From contig NZ_JBFBVU010000001.1 of the NCBI RefSeq assembly GCF_040689105.1, forward strand, positions 124,001-188,000: a DNA stretch of 64,000 nt, in the 5' to 3' direction. Each line of letters opens with the position of its first letter. Within the stretch, counting starts at the first letter, position 1. Under the pieces are notes generated by a model, which did not search any database, was not told the DNA's origin, and was given only the letters and a program-made list of their open reading frames with translations. Position numbers and translations under genes: made by a program. The DNA is from Meridianimarinicoccus marinus (GTDB lineage: Bacteria; Pseudomonadota; Alphaproteobacteria; Rhodobacterales; Rhodobacteraceae). Below, piece by piece: positions 51,202 to 59,446 of this stretch.

Positions 51202-52155
51202 ATGTCCAGATCCAGAGGCCTGCCCCGTCGCGCCGACGGTGGCATCTACCTGACCGAAGGCGGCACCGAAACCGAGATCATGTACCGGCACGGCTTCGAA
51301 CTGCCCGAATTTTCCATGCTCCCGCTGCTCGACAATCCCAAAGCCATGGGCGTGCTGTCCGGCATGTACCGCGCCTTGCTGGACGTGGCCGCCGCGCACA
51401 AGACGGCGGTGTACCTGACCGGTCTGGACTATCGCGCCAGCCCGGATTGGGGAACGAAACTGGGCTATTCTTCGGAAGCCTTGGCCGATGCCAATCTCGC
51501 CTGCATCGCGTTTCTGCGCGAGGTTTCAGCCCCTTACGCCGACGGCCTGCCCGACATCCGCATCGGCGGTATCGTTGGGCCGCGCGGCGACGCCTATTCC
51601 CTGAACGCGGAGATCACCGACGCCAGCGCCGAGGACTACCATTCGGTGCAAATGGCCACGCTGAAGCGGGCGGGCGTGGACATGGCCTGTGCGATGACCT
51701 TCAACAGCGTGCCCGAAGCCGTGGGCGCGGCGCGAGCCGCCGCCGCGCAAGATGTGCCGCTGTGCATGATGCTGACACTGGACAGCACCGCGCGCCTGAA
51801 ATCCGGGCCCAGCCTGGGCGAGGCGATCCCGGCCATTGATGCGGCCACCGACAATTCGATCGATTTCTACGCCATCAATTGCTCGCACCCGCTGGAGTTC
51901 GAACCGGCACTGGATGGCGGCGACTGGATCCAGCGCCTGCGCGGTTTGCGGCCCAATGCCTCGAAAATGGAAAAGATCGCCCTGTGCAAGCTGAACCATC
52001 TGGAGGAGGGGGATCCGGTGGATCTGGGCGAACGGATGGGCGATCTGGCGCGGCGGTATCCGCAAATGGATGTCTGGGGCGGCTGTTGCGGCACCTGGGA
52101 AAAGCACCTCGACCAGATTGCCGGACAGGTGCTGGCGGTGCGCGCGGCGGGTTAG
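51202..52155 (+). CDS. Homocysteine S-methyltransferase-family protein
   Basis: A 317-residue zinc-dependent methyltransferase. GGTETEIMYRHG begins the barrel and the zinc ligands are in the late GGCCGTWEKH motif, with a third Cys in YAINCSHP. The family methylates homocysteine from S-methylmethionine, SAM or betaine; the donor is not shown. It is the only plus-strand gene among minus-strand radA and pqiA/mla genes. GGAG is nine bases upstream of the ATG at 51202. Its TAG stop overlaps the opposite TAA stop. Confidence 0.85.
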   Translation: MSRSRGLPRRADGGIYLTEGGTETEIMYRHGFELPEFSMLPLLDNPKAMGVLSGMYRALLDVAAAHKTAVYLTGLDYRASPDWGTKLGYSSEALADANLACIAFLREVSAPYADGLPDIRIGGIVGPRGDAYSLNAEITDASAEDYHSVQMATLKRAGVDMACAMTFNSVPEAVGAARAAAAQDVPLCMMLTLDSTARLKSGPSLGEAIPAIDAATDNSIDFYAINCSHPLEFEPALDGGDWIQRLRGLRPNASKMEKIALCKLNHLEEGDPVDLGERMGDLARRYPQMDVWGGCCGTWEKHLDQIAGQVLAVRAAG

Positions 52156-52595
52156 CGGGCTTTCGGGGTCATCCAGCTTGTGACCAGCGACAGGCCGACA
52201 CAGCCGGTGAACAGCCACAACCCCCAGGCGGTCTCGATCCGGCCGACGCCGACGCCCTTGGCCACCACCACATACAGCGCGATCAGGAACACATCCGCCA
52301 TCGCCAACCGGCTGAGCTGTTTGACCAGCGGCAGGGCGCGGCGCGACAGGTAGCCCCACTGGATGCCCGCCAGGGTCAGGATCTTCAGGTAGGGCGCCAC
52401 CATGGCCAATGCCGCCACCAGCGCCGCCAGCGCCGGATCGGTCCCCCACAGCGCCCGGATGCCGGACAGGATCGACACCTCGGACATGCCGAAGAACGGC
52501 AGCAGCCCGGCCCGCAACAGCGGCGCGGCCCAGGCCACGGGAAAGGCGATCAGAAGCACCAGATTGAGCGCGGCCAGAAGGCGGGTCAGGGGCAT
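52152..52595 (-). CDS. PqiA-like paraquat-inducible A family protein
   Basis: A 147-residue membrane protein with four hydrophobic helices. The pattern AAPLLRAGLLPFFGMSEVSIL, then AMVAPYLKIL and LSRLAMADVFLIALYVVVAK, matches one half of PqiA. It lies directly downstream of mlaF and mlaE (gap six bases), so a role in phospholipid or envelope transport with that ABC system is likely. No MCE-domain (MlaD) gene is present here. Confidence 0.8.
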   Translation of the reverse strand: MPLTRLLAALNLVLLIAFPVAWAAPLLRAGLLPFFGMSEVSILSGIRALWGTDPALAALVAALAMVAPYLKILTLAGIQWGYLSRRALPLVKQLSRLAMADVFLIALYVVVAKGVGVGRIETAWGLWLFTGCVGLSLVTSWMTPKAR

Positions 52596-52601
52596 GGGCG
52601 G

Positions 52602-53348
52602 CTAGCGCACGGCCTCGATCGGCCCCTCGGCGGAGCCGTTGATGAACTGCTGAATGTAGGGGTCGCCGGTGGTGTCCAGATCGCTCACAGGACCGGACCA
52701 CTGGATCACCCCGTCGTGCAGCATCGCCACCTTGTCGGCAATCGCCCGGACCGAGGTCATGTCGTGGGTGATGGTCATCGCAGTGGCGCCCATTTCCACC
52801 ACGATTTCACGGATCAGGTCGTTGATGACGCCCGACATGATCGGGTCGAGCCCGGTGGTGGGTTCGTCGAAAAAGATGATCTGCGGTTCGGCGGCGATGG
52901 CGCGGGCCAGGCCCACGCGTTTTTGCATGCCCCCCGACAATTCGGCGGGAAACTGATCGGCGACGCTGGAGCGCAGGCCGACACGACGCAGCTTCTCGAT
53001 GGCGATCTCGCGGGCTTCTTCGCGGGGTTTCTTCAGGCGGCCGCGCAGCAGGCGGAAGGCCACGTTTTCCCAGACATGCATGGAATCGAACAGCGCGCCG
53101 CCTTGAAACAGCATGCCGAAATGCGACAGGAACTCGTCCCGGTCGGCACGGGTGATATCCTCGCCATCGACACGGATCACGCCCTTGTCGGGCCGGACCA
53201 GCCCCAGCACGCATTTCAACGCCACCGATTTGCCGGTGCCCGAGCCGCCGATGATGACCATGCTCTCGCCCTTGGGCACCTCAAGCGTGACCCCGCGCAG
53301 CACGGCGTTGTCGCCAAAGGATTTATGGACGTTTTCAAGCTGGATCAT
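52602..53348 (-). CDS. mlaF: ABC transporter ATPase, MlaF-type
   Basis: A 248-residue ATPase of the lipid-asymmetry type: Walker A IIGGSGTGKSVALKCVLGL, Q-loop LFQGGALFDSM (MlaF-typical), signature ELSGGMQKRVGLARAI, Walker B IIFFDEPTTGLDP and switch MTITHDMTS. MlaF works with MlaE and MlaD to move phospholipids between inner and outer membrane. The start overlaps the mlaE stop by four bases. Confidence 0.93.
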   Translation of the reverse strand: MIQLENVHKSFGDNAVLRGVTLEVPKGESMVIIGGSGTGKSVALKCVLGLVRPDKGVIRVDGEDITRADRDEFLSHFGMLFQGGALFDSMHVWENVAFRLLRGRLKKPREEAREIAIEKLRRVGLRSSVADQFPAELSGGMQKRVGLARAIAAEPQIIFFDEPTTGLDPIMSGVINDLIREIVVEMGATAMTITHDMTSVRAIADKVAMLHDGVIQWSGPVSDLDTTGDPYIQQFINGSAEGPIEAVR

Positions 53349-54127
53349 GACGAGAAGAACGCCTCGGTCAGAAGGTAATTGGAGGCCAGGATCAGCACCG
53401 AGGCCGACACCACGGCGGCCTTTGTGGCCTTGCCCACGCCCTGCGCGCCCCGGCTGGAGTTCATGCCGTAGTAGCAGCCCATCAGCGCGATGATGAAGCC
53501 GAAGACAGCACCTTTCACCAGGCCCGAGCCGATGTCCCAGAATTCCAGGAAGTTGACGGTGTTCTTGAGGTAGTTGATCTCGTTGAAGCCCAGCCGCGTG
53601 GTGCCAACCAGATAGCCGCCGAAGATTCCGATGGCATCGCCCACCGCCACCAGCAGCGGCACCGTCAGTGTGGCGGCCAGCACGCGCGGGGCGGTCAGGT
53701 ATTTCATCGGGTTGGTGGACAGGGTCACCAGCGCGTCGATCTGTTCGGTCACCTTCATGGTGCCGATCTCGGCGGCGATGGAGGAGGCGACGCGGGCGGC
53801 GACCATCAGGCTGCCCAGAACCGGGCCAAGTTCGCGCACCATGCCGATGGCGACGATCTGCGGCACCACCGCCTCGGCCGAGAACCGGGCCGAGCCGTCG
53901 AAGATCTGCAGCGCCAGGGCTGCCCCGGTAAAGACGGCGGTCAGCCCCACCACCGGCAGGCTGAGCCAGCCGATGGCGATCACCGCGGTCCAGAACTCGC
54001 GCGGGTAGAAGGGCGGCGTCACAATATGGCGCAGGGTCTGGGCGACAAAGATCGACACCCGCCCAAGGCTGGCCACGGCGGCCAGCGTGCTGCGTCCGAT
54101 CCCGGCAACGGGGGCCAGTGCGTTCAT
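53345..54127 (-). CDS. mlaE: ABC transporter permease, MlaE-type
   Basis: A 260-residue permease with five to six hydrophobic helices. Typical motifs are the AVFTGAALALQIFDGSARF, ELGPVLGSLMVAARVASSIAAEIGTM and EQIDALVTLSTNPMKYL stretches of the MlaE/YrbE family. The start at the ATG at 54127 is supported by the usual length; the frame is open a few codons further. It pairs with mlaF. The partner MlaD is not in the window. Confidence 0.93.
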   Translation of the reverse strand: MNALAPVAGIGRSTLAAVASLGRVSIFVAQTLRHIVTPPFYPREFWTAVIAIGWLSLPVVGLTAVFTGAALALQIFDGSARFSAEAVVPQIVAIGMVRELGPVLGSLMVAARVASSIAAEIGTMKVTEQIDALVTLSTNPMKYLTAPRVLAATLTVPLLVAVGDAIGIFGGYLVGTTRLGFNEINYLKNTVNFLEFWDIGSGLVKGAVFGFIIALMGCYYGMNSSRGAQGVGKATKAAVVSASVLILASNYLLTEAFFSS

Positions 54128-54208
54128 GATGGTGTACCTTGCCCGAATGCAGTGCCGCACGCCGGAACCGGCCCCAGGGGGCCGTGTGGGCCCCGGCAGG
54201 GGCGCGGC

Positions 54209-55252
54209 TCAGAAACGGTTGTAGCGCCGGTCATAGCGGGCTCCCAGCGAGGTCAGGATTTCATAGCCGATGGTGCCTGCGGCGTCGGCCAGGGCATCGA
54301 CGCCCTGATAGGGGCCGAGGATTTCCAGCGTTTCGGGGTCTTCGTCAAGATCAGTGACATCGATGGTCAGCAGATCCATCGACACCCGACCCACCAGCGG
54401 GCAGGGCGTGGCGCCCGCGAACAGCGTTGCCTTGCCCGACAGCGACCGCAGCAGCCCGTCGGCATAGCCCGCGGCAATCGTCGCGATGCGCGACGGGCGC
54501 GAGGCAATCCACGCATTGCCGTAGCCCACGGTTTCGCCCAAGGCGACATCGCGGCACTGGATCACCGGGATGGCCAGTTGCACCGCCGGGACCGCCGCCG
54601 AGAACGGCGCGCCGCCATACAGGCCAATGCCGGGGCGGGTCAGGTCAAAGTGATAGTCCGGCCCCAGCAGGATGCCGCCGGTGGCCGACAGCGACCGGCG
54701 CAGGCCCAGCCCGTCGGTCATCGCCCGGAAGCCGGCCAGTTGCTGGGCATTCATCGGATGCTCGGGCTCGTCTGCGCAGGCCAGATGCGACATCACCAGC
54801 CACGGCCCACGCTCCAGCAAGCGGGTCTTCTGGCTGTCCCATTCGGCGGGTTCCATCCCCAGCCGGTTCATGCCGCTGTCCAGTTGCACGCCGAAGCGCG
54901 CGTCGGGCAGGGCGTCCAGATGGCGGTCCACCTGGGCGGTGCTGTTCAGCATCGGGATCAGGTCGTGGGCACGGATCAGGTCGGTGTCGCCGTCCATATG
55001 CCCGGAGAACACCGCGATTGCGGGCACCTCGCCCACGGTCTGGCGCACCCGCGCGCCCTCGGCGGCGGTGGCCACGAAAAAGGTCCGCGCCCCGGTGGCG
55101 GCCAGACGGGCGGCCACGCGCTCGGCCCCAAGGCCATAGCCATCGGCCTTGACCACGGCGGCGGTTTCGGTGTCCGGTCCGGTCCTTGCATCCAGCGCCC
55201 GCCAGTTGTCGGCCACGGCGTCGAGGTTGATTGTCAGGTTTGCTTGAGCCAT
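54209..55252 (-). CDS. alr: Alanine racemase
   Basis: A 347-residue PLP enzyme that makes D-alanine for peptidoglycan. The PLP lysine is Lys35 in VVKADGYGLGA, and LDSGMNRLGM and RPGIGLYGG are further family motifs, with the catalytic Tyr region near VGYGNAW. It heads the minus-strand block that continues with mlaE, mlaF and the PqiA-like gene, 81 bases downstream. It is divergent from cysS. Confidence 0.95.
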   Translation of the reverse strand: MAQANLTINLDAVADNWRALDARTGPDTETAAVVKADGYGLGAERVAARLAATGARTFFVATAAEGARVRQTVGEVPAIAVFSGHMDGDTDLIRAHDLIPMLNSTAQVDRHLDALPDARFGVQLDSGMNRLGMEPAEWDSQKTRLLERGPWLVMSHLACADEPEHPMNAQQLAGFRAMTDGLGLRRSLSATGGILLGPDYHFDLTRPGIGLYGGAPFSAAVPAVQLAIPVIQCRDVALGETVGYGNAWIASRPSRIATIAAGYADGLLRSLSGKATLFAGATPCPLVGRVSMDLLTIDVTDLDEDPETLEILGPYQGVDALADAAGTIGYEILTSLGARYDRRYNRF

Positions 55253-55375
55253 GGGGCCGTTTGTGGCAGCGCCTGTGAAAAGGTCAAGGTGGCGCGAATG
55301 CCTCGCGTCTTTTCTTTCGCGCCCGGCTCCGGTAATCCCGCACGGTAACTCGCGCCACCAGCCCGCCGGAAGCCC

Positions 55376-56920
55376 ATGGTCCAGATCAGCCTATACAACA
55401 CCAAGTCGCGCCAGCAGGAGCCTTTCGTTCCGCAAGATCCCGAAGATGTGCGCATGTATGTCTGCGGGCCGACGGTCTATGACCGCGCGCATCTGGGCAA
55501 CGCCCGTCCGGTGGTGGTCTTCGACGTGCTGTTCCGGCTGCTGCGCCAGGAGTACGGCGCCGATCACGTGACCTATGTGCGCAATTTCACCGACGTGGAC
55601 GACAAGATCAACGCCCGCGCCGCCGAAACCGGCCGGTCGATCACAGAGATCACCGACGAGACCATCGGCTGGTTCCTTGAGGACATGGGTGCTTTGGGGG
55701 CGCTGGAGCCGACCCATGCGCCGCGCGCCACCCACTATATTGGCCAGATGATCGCCATGTGTGCTGAGCTGATCGCCAGGGGCCACGCCTATGCGGCTGA
55801 GGGCCATGTGCTGTTCGCCGTGGAAAGCTATGCCGATTACGGCGCGCTGTCGGGCCGCTCGGTCGACGACATGATCGCCGGGGCGCGGGTCGAGGTCGCC
55901 CCCTACAAGCGCAATCCGATGGATTTCGTGCTGTGGAAGCCGTCAACCGAAGATCTGCCGGGCTGGGACAGCCCCTGGGGCCGGGGTCGTCCGGGCTGGC
56001 ATATCGAATGCTCGGCCATGGCGCAGGAACTGCTGGGCGCCACCTTCGACATTCACGGCGGCGGCAACGATCTGCAATTCCCGCACCACGAGAACGAGAT
56101 TGCCCAAAGCCGCTGCGCCCATCCCGAGGGCGAATTCGCCCGTGTCTGGATGCACAACGAGATGCTGCAGGTCGAGGGCAAGAAAATGTCCAAGTCGCTG
56201 GGCAATTTCTTCACCGTGCGCGACCTGCTGGATCAGGGCGTGCCGGGCGAGGTGATCCGCTTTGTCTTCCTGTCCACTCATTATCGCAAACCGATGGACT
56301 GGACCGCGAAGAAAGCCGAAGAGGCCGAACGCACCCTGCGCAAATGGTATGCTCAGGCAGCAGAGGCCGAAAGCGGCGCACAGGATGCCGAGCTTCTGGC
56401 CGCACTGGCCGACGATCTGAACACCCATGGTGCGCTGACCGCCCTGCATCGCCTGTCGGGCGATGGCCACGGGGGCGCGTTGCGGGCGGGGCTTCAGCTT
56501 CTGGGCCTGATGTCGGATGCGGTGCCCGATTGGGCGCTGCGCAAACCGGTCGACGGTGAACTAACAAGTCGAATAGAGAAACTTTTGGCCATTCGAGCCG
56601 CCGCAAAACGGGAAAAGAACTACGCAAAGTCAGACGCTATTCGTGGCCTTATGCAGATCGCGGGTATCTCTGTGATGGATGGAAAGGAGCCAAATTGGGA
56701 ATTTGACTACAACAATAGTGTATTTGGGTGGATGGCGGTATCAGCTCCCGCATTTGATGGGAAAACAAAAGTCACAATTGAAGAGCTTGTAGAACTTGCA
56801 TCGGCCCGGGATGTAAAAATTGACCGCGACGCTGACGGTAGGTGGAAACAAGTCACTTCACGCGGTTCAAAAGAGGTTGATTTTGAGATACTTGAATTCG
56901 CAGAAAGGGAAGCCGAATGA
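55376..56920 (+). CDS. cysS: Cysteine--tRNA ligase with foreign-looking C-terminus
   Basis: Class I aminoacyl-tRNA synthetase (514 residues; usual about 460). The zinc/active-site YVCGPTVYDRAHLGNARP contains the HIGH-like HLGN, and KKMSKSLGNFF is the KMSKS loop. From about residue 395 the DNA becomes AT-rich while the protein still contains the conserved C-terminal helix (IEKLLAIRAAAKREKNYAK to about residue 445). An extra tail of about 70 residues without known domain then ends in EILEFAEREAE. The stop overlaps cimA by four bases. The gene is probably functional because the catalytic parts are intact. Confidence 0.96.
   Translation: MVQISLYNTKSRQQEPFVPQDPEDVRMYVCGPTVYDRAHLGNARPVVVFDVLFRLLRQEYGADHVTYVRNFTDVDDKINARAAETGRSITEITDETIGWFLEDMGALGALEPTHAPRATHYIGQMIAMCAELIARGHAYAAEGHVLFAVESYADYGALSGRSVDDMIAGARVEVAPYKRNPMDFVLWKPSTEDLPGWDSPWGRGRPGWHIECSAMAQELLGATFDIHGGGNDLQFPHHENEIAQSRCAHPEGEFARVWMHNEMLQVEGKKMSKSLGNFFTVRDLLDQGVPGEVIRFVFLSTHYRKPMDWTAKKAEEAERTLRKWYAQAAEAESGAQDAELLAALADDLNTHGALTALHRLSGDGHGGALRAGLQLLGLMSDAVPDWALRKPVDGELTSRIEKLLAIRAAAKREKNYAKSDAIRGLMQIAGISVMDGKEPNWEFDYNNSVFGWMAVSAPAFDGKTKVTIEELVELASARDVKIDRDADGRWKQVTSRGSKEVDFEILEFAEREAE
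56558..56916. other. Low-GC segment in the cysS 3' end
   Basis: About 360 bases with a sharp drop in G+C. Counts for three 60-base lines (56701-56880) are 27, 24 and 32 G/C, or 46 percent, while flanking lines are near 70 percent. Codons such as AAA, GAA, TTT, ATT and ACA become common. The left edge is at about 56558 and the right edge is exactly at the cimA start. It looks like a recombined or imported 3' end. Confidence 0.85.
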
Positions 56921-58605
56921 CCGGCACGATTACCCACCGCGAATGGACCGCGCCGCGCGAACGGCTGTACCTGTTTGACACCACCCTGCGCGATGGTCAG
57001 CAGACCCAGGGCGTGCAGTTCCAGACCCCCGAGAAGATCCGCATTGCCAAGGCGCTGGACGATCTGGGCATTGACTATATCGAGGGCGGCTGGCCCGGTG
57101 CGAACCCCACCGACAGCGAGTTCTTCGCCGCTCCGCCGCAGACCCGCGCCACGCTGACCGCCTTTGGCATGACCAAGCGGGCGGGGCGCTCGGCCGAGAA
57201 TGACGAGGTTCTGGCCGGGGTTCTGAACGCCAATACTCCGGCGGTCTGTCTTGTGGGCAAGACCCATGATTTCCACGTCACCACAGCGCTTGGCATCGAG
57301 CTGGAGGACAACCTCGACAACATCAGCCGCTCGATCGCGCATATCGTGGCGCAGGGCCGCGAGGCGCTGTTCGATGCCGAGCATTTCTTCGACGGCTACA
57401 AGTCCAACCCGGAATACGCGCTGAACTGCCTGCGCGCGGCCTATGAGGCCGGGGCGCGCTGGATCGTGCTGTGCGACACCAACGGCGGCTCGCTGCCCGG
57501 CGAAGTGGGGCGGATCACCGGGCTGGTCATCGACGCGGGCATTCCCGGCAACCGGCTGGGCATTCACACCCATGACGACACCGGCAACGCGGTGGCCAAT
57601 TCGCTGGCGGCCATCGACGCCGGCGCGCGGCAGGTGCAGGGCACGCTGAACGGGCTGGGCGAGCGTTGCGGCAATGCCAATCTGGTGTCGCTGATCCCGA
57701 CCTTGCTGATGAAGGAACCCTATTGCTCGCGGTTTGACACCGGGGTGAGCCTTGACGGGCTGAAGAGCCTGACGCGGGTGTCACGGCTGCTGGATGACAT
57801 CCTGAACCGGGTGCCGCAGAAATCCGCGCCCTATGTCGGGGCGTCGGCCTTTGCCCACAAGGCCGGGCTGCATGCCTCGGCCATCCTGAAAGACCCCACC
57901 ACCTATGAACATGTCGAGCCGGGCACCGTCGGCAACGCCCGCGTGATCCCGATGTCGAACCAGGCGGGACAGTCGAACCTGCGCCGCCGTCTGGCCGAGG
58001 CCGGGTTCGAGGTGGCGCCGGGAAATCCGGCCCTGGGACGGATCCTCGACCGGATCAAAGAGCAGGAATCAGCGGGCTATTCCTATGACACCGCGCAGGC
58101 CAGTTTCGAACTGATCGCCCGGCAGGAACTGGGCGGCGTGACGGATTTCTTCAGCGTCGACTGGTACCGCGTGGTGATCGCGCGGCGACTGACGGGCAGC
58201 GGGGTCGAGCATTCTTCGGAAGCCTCGGTTCAGGTGCGGGTCGGGGATGCGGCGCTGCGCCTGCATGCCTTCGGCAGCGACAGCCTTGGCCGCGACAGCG
58301 GGCCGGTCAGCGCGCTGTATTCGGCGCTGGTGCAGGGGCTGTCGCCCTATCGCTCGTCGATCGAGGACATGCGGCTGGTCGATTTCCGCGTGCGCATCAT
58401 CGGCGCGGGCACCGAGGCGGTGACCCGCGTCATCATCGACAGCGTGGATCGCAGCGGCAACAGCTGGTCCACGGTGGGGGTTTCGGCCAACATCATCGAC
58501 GCGTCCTTCGATGCGCTGCTGGATGCGATCAACTGGAAACTGGCCCATGACGGGGCCGGGGTGGCGGCAGGGTCGACAGCGGTGCCGGATGCCGCGCCGG
58601 TCTGA
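56917..58605 (+). CDS. cimA: (R)-citramalate synthase
   Basis: A 562-residue enzyme that condenses pyruvate and acetyl-CoA to citramalate, an entry to isoleucine synthesis by the threonine-independent route. FDTTLRDGQQTQGVQF, LCDTNGGSLPGE and HTHDDTGNAVANSLAAIDAG are HMGL/LeuA-like TIM-barrel motifs, and GLGERCGNANL is typical. The longer C-terminal LeuA-dimer regulatory domain follows from about residue 410. CimA rather than LeuA is favoured by the overall pattern (FEGGWPG-like YIEGGWPGANP). Confidence 0.9.
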   Translation: MTGTITHREWTAPRERLYLFDTTLRDGQQTQGVQFQTPEKIRIAKALDDLGIDYIEGGWPGANPTDSEFFAAPPQTRATLTAFGMTKRAGRSAENDEVLAGVLNANTPAVCLVGKTHDFHVTTALGIELEDNLDNISRSIAHIVAQGREALFDAEHFFDGYKSNPEYALNCLRAAYEAGARWIVLCDTNGGSLPGEVGRITGLVIDAGIPGNRLGIHTHDDTGNAVANSLAAIDAGARQVQGTLNGLGERCGNANLVSLIPTLLMKEPYCSRFDTGVSLDGLKSLTRVSRLLDDILNRVPQKSAPYVGASAFAHKAGLHASAILKDPTTYEHVEPGTVGNARVIPMSNQAGQSNLRRRLAEAGFEVAPGNPALGRILDRIKEQESAGYSYDTAQASFELIARQELGGVTDFFSVDWYRVVIARRLTGSGVEHSSEASVQVRVGDAALRLHAFGSDSLGRDSGPVSALYSALVQGLSPYRSSIEDMRLVDFRVRIIGAGTEAVTRVIIDSVDRSGNSWSTVGVSANIIDASFDALLDAINWKLAHDGAGVAAGSTAVPDAAPV

Positions 58606-58620
58606 TCGGCAGGGCCGGGG

Positions 58621-59391
58621 GTGAGCCTGCAAGCCTGCGCCAATCTGCTGGAACGGGGCGATCCCGACCGGTTCCGCGCGGTTCTGGCCGCCCCCGTGGC
58701 GGCGCGCCCGGTGCTGCTCCCGCTCTATGCCTTCAACCTCGAGGTTGCCCGCGCGCCCTGGGTCAGCGCCGAGGTGATGATCGGCGAGATGCGCCTGCAA
58801 TGGTGGCGCGACCTTCTGGATGAAATCGTGGCGGGCGGCACCGTGCGCAAGCATGAGGTCGCGACACCCCTGAGCGGCGTGCTGGATGCAGACGGGGCAA
58901 AGGTTTTGATCCCGCTGGTCGAGGCGCGGCGGCTGGACCTGCAGCGCGCACCGTTTGCAGATTGTTCGGGTTTTGACCAGTATTTGCAGGACACCTCGGG
59001 CGCACTGTTCTGGGCCGCGGGTCGGGCGCTGGGCGCGCAAGCCGTGGCGGAGCCGGTGTTCCGCGATGCCGGGCAGGCGGCGGGGCTGGCGGCCTGGCTG
59101 CTGGCGGTGCCCGAGCTGGAAGCCCGGGGCCGCGTGCCGTTGGTCGACGGACGGGCCGAGGCCGTGCAGGCGCTGGCCCGCGATGGGTTGGACTGGCTGG
59201 CCCGCGCGCGGCAGGGATTTGGTGCTGTGGATCGTCTGGCCCGGTCCGCGCTGCTCAGCGGGTGGCGCGCATCGGCGGTGTTAAGCCGGGCGGCGTCAGA
59301 ACCGGGCCGGGTTGCGGATGGCCGGCTTGCGGAAAGCGAAGCGGCGCGGCGGTTGGCCCTGCTGCGTGCCTCGGTAACGCGGCGAATTTAG
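58621..59391 (+). CDS. Squalene/phytoene synthase-like protein, NDUFAF6-like
   Basis: A 256-residue all-helical isoprenoid-synthase-like protein with a GTG start. VMIGEMRLQWWRDLLDEI replaces the Asp-rich DxxxD motif of true squalene and phytoene synthases, so the Mg-diphosphate site appears incomplete. EMRLQWWRD is like the eukaryotic complex I assembly factor NDUFAF6. In an organism with a full nuo operon in the same window a role in complex I assembly is attractive, but this is inference. An isoprenoid enzyme is the alternative. Confidence 0.7.
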   Translation: MSLQACANLLERGDPDRFRAVLAAPVAARPVLLPLYAFNLEVARAPWVSAEVMIGEMRLQWWRDLLDEIVAGGTVRKHEVATPLSGVLDADGAKVLIPLVEARRLDLQRAPFADCSGFDQYLQDTSGALFWAAGRALGAQAVAEPVFRDAGQAAGLAAWLLAVPELEARGRVPLVDGRAEAVQALARDGLDWLARARQGFGAVDRLARSALLSGWRASAVLSRAASEPGRVADGRLAESEAARRLALLRASVTRRI

Positions 59392-59446
59392 CGCCCTGCG
59401 CACCCCCGGCCTGTCTTGGCAAGATCCTTGCAGCGCGCGTGCGGTG

